A model generated the notes under the pieces. It searched no databases. It worked only from the letters and a program-made list of their open reading frames with translations, and was not told the origin of the DNA. Position numbers and translations under genes: made by a program. A DNA stretch of 6,207 bases from Chloroflexota bacterium. GTDB lineage: Bacteria; Chloroflexota; Anaerolineae; Caldilineales; Caldilineaceae. The stretch covers positions 1 to 6,207 of the forward strand of contig JACQGT010000077.1 in assembly GCA_016199425.1 (NCBI GenBank), in the 5' to 3' direction. Shown piece by piece: positions 1 through 6,100 of the stretch; the first letter of the stretch is position 1, and every line of letters begins with the position of its first letter.

Positions 1-812
1 AAGAGCGGATTGGTGAAGCCCAGAAGTATGCGCGGCCCTTGCAGGTCCAGGATGGCCCGGCGCAATGCCCCGAAAAGATAGGCCCCCAGCGCGGCCCGCC
101 AGGGATTCCACTGGGCAAAGATCACCAGCCCGATGGCGATCCAGCCCTGGCCGGAGGTGGTTTGGACGCTGTACCAGCCCGGCGAGACAGAGAGGCTGAT
201 CGTCGCCCCGGCCAGCCCGGCCAGACAGCCGCCCACAAAGACGTAGAGATAGCGCGCCCGATAGACGTTGATGCCCATCGTATCCGCGGCGGAGGGCTTC
301 TCGCCCAGCGCGCGCAGATGCAGACCGGGCCGGGTCTTGTGGACGTAGTACCAGACTAGGGGCGTGAAGATGTAGCCAACATAGACCAGCGGGCTGTGAT
401 CCGCAAAAAAGGCTGGGCCAAAGAAGGGGATGGCAGCCAGCCCGGGGATATCCACATCCGGGATCAGATTGACCGTCCGCCCGGTCAGCCCATTGCCCAG
501 CACCAGCGCCAGCCCCGTGCCCAGAAATGTCAACGAGAGGCCGCTCACCACCTGATCCGCCTGGAAGTGGATGGTCACCAGGCCGTGAGCCAGACTGAGC
601 GCGCCCCCGGCCAGCATCGCCGCCAGCAGCCCCAGCCAGGGATTGCCCGTAGCCAGCGCGATGCTAAAGCCCGCCATCGCGCCCAGAAGCATCATCCCTT
701 CTATGCCCAGATTGAGGATGCCCGCCCGCTCCGACAGGATTTCGCCGATACTTGCAAAGAGCAGAATCGTGCCGGTTGCCAGCCCCGCGTGCAGGATAAT
801 TTCCAGATTCAT
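1..812 (-). CDS. ABC transporter permease, NupQ/PnrD-like second permease of a BMP-type nucleoside importer (partial, 3' end missing)
   Basis: I translated this frame by hand from the ATG at 812; 270 codons are open to the window edge and the C-terminus is lost. Family members are usually about 300-320 residues, so perhaps 30-50 are missing. The protein is very hydrophobic with several membrane segments. Diagnostic motifs are ILNLGIEGMM (residues 32-41), a cytoplasmic coupling segment LGEKPSAADTMGINV (169-183) that should contact the ATPase, and GQGWIAIGLVIFAQWNP (221-237). These match the second permease of the RnsD/NupQ type in nucleoside importers. The start is clear: GGAGG (820-824) lies 7 bases upstream, and the ATG overlaps the stop codon of the preceding permease (ATGA, 809-812), so the two permeases are probably translationally coupled and made in equal amounts. 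The family call is strong; the substrate is inferred only from the family. Confidence 0.93.
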   Translation of the reverse strand, partial: MNLEIILHAGLATGTILLFASIGEILSERAGILNLGIEGMMLLGAMAGFSIALATGNPWLGLLAAMLAGGALSLAHGLVTIHFQADQVVSGLSLTFLGTGLALVLGNGLTGRTVNLIPDVDIPGLAAIPFFGPAFFADHSPLVYVGYIFTPLVWYYVHKTRPGLHLRALGEKPSAADTMGINVYRARYLYVFVGGCLAGLAGATISLSVSPGWYSVQTTSGQGWIAIGLVIFAQWNPWRAALGAYLFGALRRAILDLQGPRILLGFTNPL

Positions 813-1918
813 GCGCTTTCCTCCACAGGCGCAGCGCGCACCAGACGGATGCTATAACGCAGCAGAACGTCGCTGCTGATCACAGCAAAGAGGACAAAGC
901 CCTGGATCATCTGGGAGATGCCCGACGGCTGCACTTCCCGCCCGGCCACAATCAACGCGCCAAAGAGAATGGCGACGAGAATGACGGCAAAGGGGTTGAG
1001 CTTCGCCAGCCAGGCCACGATAATCCCTGTGAAGCCATAGCCGGGGGAGATGCGCTCCTGCAGGCGATGCACCACCCCGCTGACCTCTGACATCCCGGCC
1101 AGCCCGGCCAGCGCACCGGAAAACATCATCACCAGCACTACATTGCGGGCGATGTTCAGCCCGGCGTAGCGGGCCGCGTGGGGGTTGTCGCCGATGAGCC
1201 GGATTTCGTAGCCCCAGCGGCTGCGACTGAGCACCCACCAGACGACAATCGCCGCCACCAGCCCGAAGATTACGCCGAGATGGAGGGTGATGCCGGAGAA
1301 CATCCGGTATTCCCTGGCGTAGTCGGAAAGACGGGGCAGCCAGGCTGTACGCACAAACGTCGGCGTCATCTGAAAGCCGGCGTCGCTCCAGCGGTCAAAT
1401 ATCCAGAAATTGTTCCACAGAATCGCCACGTAATTGAGCATTAGCGTGCTGATAATCTCGTTGACGTCGAATTTGGCCTTCAGATAGCCGGGAATGAAAC
1501 CCCAAATCGCCCCGCCGATCATCCCCATCACAACCATTGCCGTCAGCACCAGCCATTTGGGACTCTCCGGCGGCACAAGCGGAACCAGCACTACCGTACT
1601 GGCAAAGAATGCGCCCAGATAGAGCTGACCCTCGGCCCCAATGTTCCACAACTTCATTTTGAAGGCGACCGCGCAGGCCAGCCCCACCATAATTAACGGT
1701 GTGGCTTTTACAATTGTGTCGGAGAGCGCGGGCCAACTGCCAAAGGTGGCTTTGAAGAAGAACTGGTAGACGATCAGCGGGTTGGCCCCGATCAGCGCCA
1801 GAACAACGCCGCTGACGACAAAGGCAGCGATCACCGAACCGATCGACGTAGCCGCGGGCAGCCAGCCGGGGATTTCGTCCGTGCGTTTTTCAATGAGAAG
1901 TGTCACGGGGAATCGCAT
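809..1918 (-). CDS. ABC transporter permease, NupP/PnrC-like first permease of a BMP-type nucleoside importer
   Basis: This is an integral membrane subunit of 369 residues, the usual size for the RnsC/NupP permease class. A charged N-terminus (residues 9-15) precedes the first membrane segment (about 24-44). The conserved NIGAEGQ motif is at 92-98, EIISTLMLNY at 154-163, and the cytoplasmic coupling segment GDNPHAARYAGLNIARNV at 243-260. Further helices follow at about 260-275, 296-325 and 337-355. The ATG at 1918 was chosen because GAGG (1925-1928) sits 6 bases upstream; the ATG at 1930 has no comparable site. The frame remains open upstream to a GTG at 1978, but that extension would translate an intergenic repeat and is rejected. 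The gene follows the ATPase across a 70-base gap that contains the palindrome, and overlaps the next permease by 4 bases. The substrate is inferred from the family. Confidence 0.93.
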   Translation of the reverse strand: MRFPVTLLIEKRTDEIPGWLPAATSIGSVIAAFVVSGVVLALIGANPLIVYQFFFKATFGSWPALSDTIVKATPLIMVGLACAVAFKMKLWNIGAEGQLYLGAFFASTVVLVPLVPPESPKWLVLTAMVVMGMIGGAIWGFIPGYLKAKFDVNEIISTLMLNYVAILWNNFWIFDRWSDAGFQMTPTFVRTAWLPRLSDYAREYRMFSGITLHLGVIFGLVAAIVVWWVLSRSRWGYEIRLIGDNPHAARYAGLNIARNVVLVMMFSGALAGLAGMSEVSGVVHRLQERISPGYGFTGIIVAWLAKLNPFAVILVAILFGALIVAGREVQPSGISQMIQGFVLFAVISSDVLLRYSIRLVRAAPVEESA

Positions 1919-1924
1919 AGGCTT

Positions 1925-1928
1925 CCTC
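1925..1928 (-). promoter_or_regulatory. Ribosome binding site of the first permease
   Basis: GAGG on the minus strand, 6 bases before the ATG at 1918. It decides the start in favour of 1918 over the in-frame ATG at 1930 and the GTG at 1978, neither of which has a recognisable site at the right distance. Confidence 0.6.
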
Positions 1929-1936
1929 ATCCGTAG

Positions 1937-1997
1937 GAAGCGTGAAACGTGAAACGTGAGATCAGGCGGCGAACTCACGTTTCACGTTTCACGCTTC
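1937..1997. repeat. Intergenic palindrome with CGTGAAA heptamers, 24-bp perfect arms
   Basis: The arms at 1937-1960 and 1974-1997 are exact reverse complements over 24 bases around a 13-base loop (1961-1973). Each arm is a short tandem array with a 7-base period (CGTGAAA CGTGAAA CGTGA). Related arms occur at 4772-4784 and 4798-4810, so this is a dispersed element. As RNA it would form a long, stable hairpin between the ATPase and permease genes. No run of T follows on either strand, so it does not look like a classical intrinsic terminator. A REP-like role in mRNA stability or partial attenuation is inferred. The right arm overlaps the end of the ATPase gene. Confidence 0.9.
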
Positions 1998-3512
1998 TTG
2001 TACTGTTCCCATCATCATCAGCCCAATCTCTTCCACACTGGCCGTCGCAGCCTCCGCCACCCCCATCACCCGCCCGTCGTAGAGGACGGCGATGCGGTCA
2101 CTCAATGTCAGCAATTCCTCCAACTCTTCCGAGATGAGGAGGATGGCCGTTCCCTGCCGGCGCTGGGCCAGCAGGTGCTCCTGGATGGCCTCCACCGCGC
2201 CCACATCCAGGCCACGCGTGGGCTGAACCGCGACGATCAGCCGGGGATTGGCCGTGATCTCCCGCGATAGAATCACCTTTTGCAGGTTGCCGCCAGAGAG
2301 CTTACGGGCCAGTGTGCGCACGCTGGGAGCCAGAATGTCGTAGGTGCGTTTGAGTTCCTGGGCGTATTGGGTGGCCTGCCCAGCGTCAATCGTCCTGCCG
2401 TTGCCGATGGGCGCGGCCCGGTAGTGCTTCATAATCACATTGTCAGTGATGGTCAGGTTGGGCGCAGACCCCACGCGGGTGCGGTCTTCCGGGATGTGGG
2501 AGACGCCGGATTGGATGGCGGCGATGGGCGGCTGGTTTGCCAACTCGCGCCCATCCACCTGCACGCTGCCCTTTTCACACACGCGCAGACCGGTGATGCA
2601 TTCGGCCAGTTCGCTCTGCCCGTTGCCCGCCACCCCGGCAATACCCAGAATCTCTCCGGCCCGGATGCTCAGGTCGACCCCGCGCAGGGCGGGCGTGCCT
2701 TTGTTGTTGGCCGCCTGGAGGTTGCGTACTTCTAAAATTGTGCCGCCCGGCTCCTGGACATCTTTCTTCACCGCAAAGACCACATCCCGCCCCACCATCA
2801 GTTGCGCCAGTTTGGCTCTGTCCAGTCCGGCCATCAAAAAGCCTTCCGCGGTGACTTTGCCCTTGCGCAGCACAGTAATGCGGTCGGCCACAGCCTCCAC
2901 TTCTTGCAGTTTGTGGCTGATGAAAATGATCGACTTGCCCTGGGCCACCAGACTGCGCATCGTCTCGATAAACCCGGCGATCTCTGCCGGGGCCAGCACA
3001 GCCGTGGGTTCGTCAAAAATCAGGACGTTGGCGCCCCGGTAGAGAGTTTTGAGAATCTCCACCCGCTGCTGCTCCCCCACAGACAGTTGCCAAATTTTGG
3101 CTGTGGGGTCCACACGCAGGCCAAACTGCTCCTGCAAGGCCAGGACTTTGCCGTCGTATGCGGGCAGGTTCATAAAGAAGCGGGGCGTGTCCAGCCCCAG
3201 GAGGATGTTTTCGGTGACGGTCTGGGTGGGGACCAGCATAAAGTGCTGGTGGACCATCCCGATGCCGGCAGCGATGGCGTCTTTGGGGGAGTTGAAGCTG
3301 ACTGGCTTGCCACTGACCCGGATGATACCGGATGTGGGCTTGTACAGCCCGGAGAGCGCGCTCATCAGCGTACTCTTCCCCGCGCCGTTTTCGCCCAACA
3401 GCGCGTGGATCTCGCCCTGCTTCAACGTAAAATTCACGTGATCGTTCGCCAGCACGCCGGGAAAGCGGATGACGATATTTTCCATCTGCACGGCGAACGG
3501 GGCGTCGGGCAT
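1989..3512 (-). CDS. ABC transporter ATPase with two nucleotide-binding domains, NupO/RnsB-partner type (BMP-type nucleoside importer)
   Basis: This is the cytoplasmic energy-coupling subunit, 507 residues, near the usual 500-510 for the family. Domain 1 has Walker A GENGAGKST (40-48), a Q-loop glutamine (Q89), signature LSVGEQQ (143-149), Walker B ending in D167-E168, and an H-loop histidine (H200). Domain 2 starts near residue 258. Its Walker A is degenerate (GVAGNGQS, about 293-300, without GK[ST]), its signature is LSGGNLQ (405-411), and its Walker B reads LIVAVQPTRGLD (425-436) with V-Q in place of D-E. One intact and one degenerate site is typical of this family and of sugar importers of the RbsA type. 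The ATG at 3512 is 40 bases after the TOPRIM stop, but no good ribosome binding site precedes it. An upstream TTG at 3563 and a downstream ATG at 3485 are alternatives, also without sites. The last two sense codons and the TGA lie in the palindrome arm. Confidence 0.93.
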   Translation of the reverse strand: MPDAPFAVQMENIVIRFPGVLANDHVNFTLKQGEIHALLGENGAGKSTLMSALSGLYKPTSGIIRVSGKPVSFNSPKDAIAAGIGMVHQHFMLVPTQTVTENILLGLDTPRFFMNLPAYDGKVLALQEQFGLRVDPTAKIWQLSVGEQQRVEILKTLYRGANVLIFDEPTAVLAPAEIAGFIETMRSLVAQGKSIIFISHKLQEVEAVADRITVLRKGKVTAEGFLMAGLDRAKLAQLMVGRDVVFAVKKDVQEPGGTILEVRNLQAANNKGTPALRGVDLSIRAGEILGIAGVAGNGQSELAECITGLRVCEKGSVQVDGRELANQPPIAAIQSGVSHIPEDRTRVGSAPNLTITDNVIMKHYRAAPIGNGRTIDAGQATQYAQELKRTYDILAPSVRTLARKLSGGNLQKVILSREITANPRLIVAVQPTRGLDVGAVEAIQEHLLAQRRQGTAILLISEELEELLTLSDRIAVLYDGRVMGVAEAATASVEEIGLMMMGTVQEA

Positions 3513-3552
3513 GGGTGTAGCTCGCTGGGCTATGGAAGGGTGGGTGGCAAAT

Positions 3553-4164
3553 TCAGGCCACAACGGTGTGAAGGGCCACGGCCGATTGGCCGACTGGACC
3601 CGAACGCCCGGGACTTTTCTCGATCACAGATAGCAGAAAATTGTTGAGATCACGCACAAGCGGGTTCTGTCGAATGCGTTCGATGGTCTTTGTGTCCATA
3701 AGCGCCAGTAGCTTTGTCAGCGCCTGGGGATAGGGAATATCTTCCAATTGGCTGAACAGAAATTTCTTGGGCTGTAGCCGGGCATATTCGAGTTCAAAGT
3801 GAGTAAACGCCTGTTTTGGCTTGCCGATCTGCTGGCCCACGAAATCCCAGTCTTCAAAGAAGATAATTTCGATTTCGGGCACGGCCTGGAAGACCCCAAA
3901 TCGGGTGCCAGAGGATGCTTCGGCCAGAGACATCCGCAAATAATCTCGATCTTCTCGAATGGCCGAAGGGTCTGTGGTGTCAGTGTCGAGGACGAGAGCC
4001 ACAGGGATATACTTAGCGACAAGAATCGAGCGCGCAATCGAAATGGCTGAAGATCGCCATGTCCCTGCGACAAACTCAACGTTTTCAGAGATTGGGGCAG
4101 GCAAGAGTGCTTTAAGAATCTTGTGGTCACTTTCTCCTTCTGTGATAATAAATGCTTTCGTCAT
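3553..4164 (-). CDS. Small TOPRIM-domain protein (OLD/DUF4276-like), partner of the adjacent Mrr-like nuclease
   Basis: The product is a soluble protein of 203 residues. The N-terminus has the first TOPRIM motif, EGESD (E9 and D13), after a hydrophobic beta strand. The second motif is a strand followed by D-T-D (D60 and D62, in VLDTDTTDP). VPEIEIIFFED (95-105) resembles the P-x-I-E-x-W-type segment seen in DUF4276 and other stand-alone TOPRIM proteins. These acidic residues normally bind Mg2+ for phosphodiester chemistry, as in topoisomerases, OLD nucleases and RNase M5. No ATPase domain is present. The ATG at 4164 was chosen because GGAGGTG lies just upstream; an ATG at 4188 would extend into the nuclease gene. 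The start is one base after the nuclease stop, so the pair is almost certainly co-translated. The C-terminal 20 or so residues are low in complexity and G+C-rich at the DNA level. The TOPRIM call is good; a defence role is inference. Confidence 0.75.
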   Translation of the reverse strand: MTKAFIITEGESDHKILKALLPAPISENVEFVAGTWRSSAISIARSILVAKYIPVALVLDTDTTDPSAIREDRDYLRMSLAEASSGTRFGVFQAVPEIEIIFFEDWDFVGQQIGKPKQAFTHFELEYARLQPKKFLFSQLEDIPYPQALTKLLALMDTKTIERIRQNPLVRDLNNFLLSVIEKSPGRSGPVGQSAVALHTVVA

Positions 4165-4165
4165 C

Positions 4166-4744
4166 TTACACCTCCATAGAAATGTCATCTATATGAAAAT
4201 CTGGCACACCCTTTGCCAGACAAATTCTGTACTTGGCTGTCAATCCTCGGCAAAACCAATGATTTCGGAGGGCAATTTCTATTTCATCGCCATCCCACAG
4301 CAGAATCGTTTGGGGGGCAGTGAAGCGGGCAAGCAGTGTAGATGTAGCAGTAAATCCGGCACGGCTGAACACCGCCCCGATAGCTGTAGAGGATCGGCGT
4401 AGTAGCTGGTTGCGCAGCTTGGCGATAGACTCCAAGTTTGCCTTCTCGTCCCGATAATCTTTGCATTCTATCAGGCAGGCAAGACCGTCGTCAGTATGAA
4501 CAAACCCATCGATCTGTTCCGCAGCCTCTTGCGCCCCACTCCCAGTCACTTCTCCAACGGTGACTGTATACGGCCAATGCACATAGGCGCCCTCTAGCTG
4601 AAAGGCCCGCAACACCAGATATTCAAAGGCCTTCCCCGCGGGCCAACCGGGGGTCTCACGGGCATTGATCTTGCCCCATAGTTCTATCAGATCAGCCCAT
4701 TCGTGTTGCTGGATATTCTTTTGATATTCCTCATCGGTCGCCAT
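4166..4744 (-). CDS. Mrr-like restriction endonuclease, PD-(D/E)xK fold
   Basis: The product is a soluble protein of 192 residues. The catalytic core is visible: a helix glutamate E41 (GKAFEYLVLRAF), then Q-I-D79 and I-E93-C-K95, forming the D...ExK triad of Mrr/RecB-type nucleases. The stretch after it (KLRNQLLRR, then AIGAVFSRAGFT) is typical of Mrr-cat domains. No separate DNA-reading domain is obvious; the first 35 residues are charged and may be helical. No methyltransferase, helicase or ATPase gene lies alongside. The ATG at 4744 is preceded by GAGG at 4751-4754 with a 6-base spacer. The gene follows the lipoprotein stop by 87 bases, which contain a palindrome, and is one base from the TOPRIM gene. 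Its rows have lower G+C than the transporter genes, consistent with transfer. The fold is well supported; the target (foreign or modified DNA, plasmid or phage) is unknown. Confidence 0.78.
   Translation of the reverse strand: MATDEEYQKNIQQHEWADLIELWGKINARETPGWPAGKAFEYLVLRAFQLEGAYVHWPYTVTVGEVTGSGAQEAAEQIDGFVHTDDGLACLIECKDYRDEKANLESIAKLRNQLLRRSSTAIGAVFSRAGFTATSTLLARFTAPQTILLWDGDEIEIALRNHWFCRGLTAKYRICLAKGVPDFHIDDISMEV
4169..4175 (-). promoter_or_regulatory. Strong ribosome binding site of the TOPRIM gene, inside the nuclease gene end
   Basis: GGAGGTG on the minus strand, overlapping the last codons of the nuclease gene. The GGAGG core ends 6 bases before the ATG at 4164. It settles the start at 4164 and couples translation of the two genes. 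Confidence 0.8.
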
Positions 4745-4750
4745 TCACCG

Positions 4751-4765
4751 CCTCAGAGAGTGAGG
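4751..4765 (-). promoter_or_regulatory. Small hairpin that includes the nuclease ribosome binding site
   Basis: On the minus strand, CCTCA and TGAGG flank a 5-base loop, giving a 5-bp stem. The GAGG strand of the stem is the probable ribosome binding site for the nuclease ATG at 4744. When folded, the site would be masked. The stem is short, so it could also be chance. Confidence 0.35.
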
Positions 4766-4768
4766 TGT

Positions 4769-4813
4769 GATGCGTGAAACGTGAAATCATACCCATCTCA
4801 CGTTTCACGCTTC
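4769..4813. repeat. Intergenic palindrome with CGTGAAA heptamer, second copy
   Basis: The arms at 4772-4784 and 4798-4810 are exact reverse complements over 13 bases around a 13-base loop. Two more pairs (4769-4770 with 4812-4813) extend the stem beyond one mismatch. The arm sequence GCGTGAAACGTGA is shared with the palindrome at 1937-1997, but with one heptamer fewer. It lies between the lipoprotein stop and the nuclease start. No T-run follows the stem on the minus strand. By analogy with REP elements between malE and malF, it could protect the upstream lipoprotein message; this is inference. Confidence 0.88.
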
Positions 4814-4831
4814 CACTTGAAAATCTGTCAG

Positions 4832-6100
4832 TTAATCCAATTTGGGCAGTTCCGCAGTCACATTCTCGTTCCACCAGTACATACAGGTGGTGCAGGGGCT
4901 GCCGAATTGGGCGAAGCCGTCCAGGTCGATCTGCTCCAGGCTCACGCCCTCGGCCAGGACTTCGTTGCCCTGGTTGTCGGTAATGGGGCCTTTGAAGACA
5001 TCGAAGCGGGTGAACTCACCGGCCAGCATCGCGGCCAGGGTGTCCTGGACCAGTTGCAGGTCCTCGGCGGGTAGATCGGCCACGCCGGGCTGCATCGTCT
5101 CGCCCTCCATAAAGCCGTAGAGACCGAGGGAGCCGCTGTCCGCGTCGAAGTATTCCCAGCCGCCGACCCACTCGTCAGCCTGGGACTTCTCGACAATATC
5201 TGCGTAGACCGGCCCCCAATTCCAGTACATAGAGGTCAGACAGGCGTCAATGGTGCAGTTGCCGGAGTAGTCGTAAGTGATGCCCCACTTGCCCGCAGGC
5301 GCAGCCTCGGCAGGGGCCGGGGTATCCGCGCCGGTCATCACCACCTGTGCGCCGCCGTCAAAGAGGGAAGCCGCGGCTTCCTTCTCCACAATCGGGTCGT
5401 GCCAGGTGAAGATCCAACGCACATCGACTTTGCATTCCGGGCAGGTGCGCTGCACGCCCAGGGAAAAAGCATTGCCCAGACGCAGCTCTTCCGGGATGGG
5501 GAAGGTGGCGATATACCCCAGTTTGGGGTTGCCATCCATTTTGGCCCGGCTGCCCGCCAGCATACCGGCCAGATATTTCATATTTTCCATCGCGCCAAAG
5601 AGATTGCCGAAGTTGGCCTCGTTTGCTTTGAAACCGCTGATGTGAATGATATCCACATCAGGGAATTCTTCGGCCACCAATTCGGAAGCGTCCATAAAGC
5701 CGAAGGAGGTGGTGAAGATCACATCGAAGCCTTTGCGGGCCAGGGAGCGGATGACCTGCTCGGCGTCCGCGCCTTCGGCCACATTTTCGATGTAGGCGGT
5801 GTGAACATCGGCCACATTCGCTTCGACATATTGGCGACCGATGTCGTGGGCCTGGGTCCAGCCGCCGTCATCGTGGGGGCCGACGTAGACAAAGGCCACA
5901 TTGTACTTGCCATCCATTACATCGGGAATCTGCACGCCGCCGCTGGGCGCAGCAGCCGGTGCTTCTGCCGCGGCAGGGGCGGCCGCGGGTGCCTCCGCCG
6001 CGGGCGCGGCAGGGACGGCAGCCGGTGCGGCGCAAGCGCCGACCAGCAAGACAAAGAGAGCCAGAATGCCAAAAAGCATTCCCAATCGAGCTTTAGCCAT
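4832..6100 (-). CDS. BMP family (PnrA-like) substrate-binding lipoprotein of an ABC nucleoside importer
   Basis: This is the extracytoplasmic ligand-capture subunit, 422 residues. The N-terminus is a lipoprotein signal peptide: positive residues (K3, R5), a hydrophobic core (7-20) and lipobox V-G-A-C with C23 as the lipidated residue. An Ala/Pro-rich tether (24-52) carries the domain away from the membrane. The BMP domain begins near 66 (YNVAFVYVGPHDDGGW), with the ligand-pocket-type DGGW at 78-81. It also contains VIFTTSFGF (128-135), IIHISG (151-156), a LGYIATFPIPE strand and turn (194-204), TWHDPIVEKEAA (232-243) and TGADTPAPAEA (256-266). There are six further cysteines: C220, C223, C282, C287, C403 and C406. 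Start: AAGGAG at 6108-6113 is 7 bases from the ATG at 6100 but only 1-2 bases from the in-frame ATG at 6106, so 6100 is preferred. The gene leads the operon. The substrate is unproven; nucleosides are the family norm. Confidence 0.93.
   Translation of the reverse strand: MAKARLGMLFGILALFVLLVGACAAPAAVPAAPAAEAPAAAPAAAEAPAAAPSGGVQIPDVMDGKYNVAFVYVGPHDDGGWTQAHDIGRQYVEANVADVHTAYIENVAEGADAEQVIRSLARKGFDVIFTTSFGFMDASELVAEEFPDVDIIHISGFKANEANFGNLFGAMENMKYLAGMLAGSRAKMDGNPKLGYIATFPIPEELRLGNAFSLGVQRTCPECKVDVRWIFTWHDPIVEKEAAASLFDGGAQVVMTGADTPAPAEAAPAGKWGITYDYSGNCTIDACLTSMYWNWGPVYADIVEKSQADEWVGGWEYFDADSGSLGLYGFMEGETMQPGVADLPAEDLQLVQDTLAAMLAGEFTRFDVFKGPITDNQGNEVLAEGVSLEQIDLDGFAQFGSPCTTCMYWWNENVTAELPKLD

Noticed and set aside
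1919..1978. N-terminal extension of the first permease to a GTG at 1978
   Set aside because: The extra residues are a translation of the intergenic palindrome; the ATG at 1918 has a GAGG site at the right spacing and fits the family length.
1937..1997. Intrinsic terminator after the ATPase gene
   Set aside because: The stem is strong but no T-run follows it on either strand, and the downstream permeases belong to the same transporter.
3579..3592. CGGCC-GATT-GGCCG hairpin near the TOPRIM stop
   Set aside because: It is a short 5-bp stem within G+C-rich coding DNA without a following T-run; such stems are expected by chance.
2802..3647. Long plus-strand open frame of 281 codons opposite the ATPase
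   Set aside because: It lies antisense to a gene with clear Walker and signature motifs, its translation shows no domain and is rich in Q, H, G and D as expected for a shadow frame in G+C-rich DNA, and it has no gene-like context.
4165..4188. Upstream ATG at 4188 as start of the TOPRIM protein
   Set aside because: It would add residues before the conserved first strand and overlap the nuclease gene, while the ATG at 4164 has a strong GGAGGTG site.
1937..4813. CRISPR array or tandem repeat locus
   Set aside because: There are only two palindromic copies, separated by almost 3 kb of coding sequence, with no spacers or cas genes.
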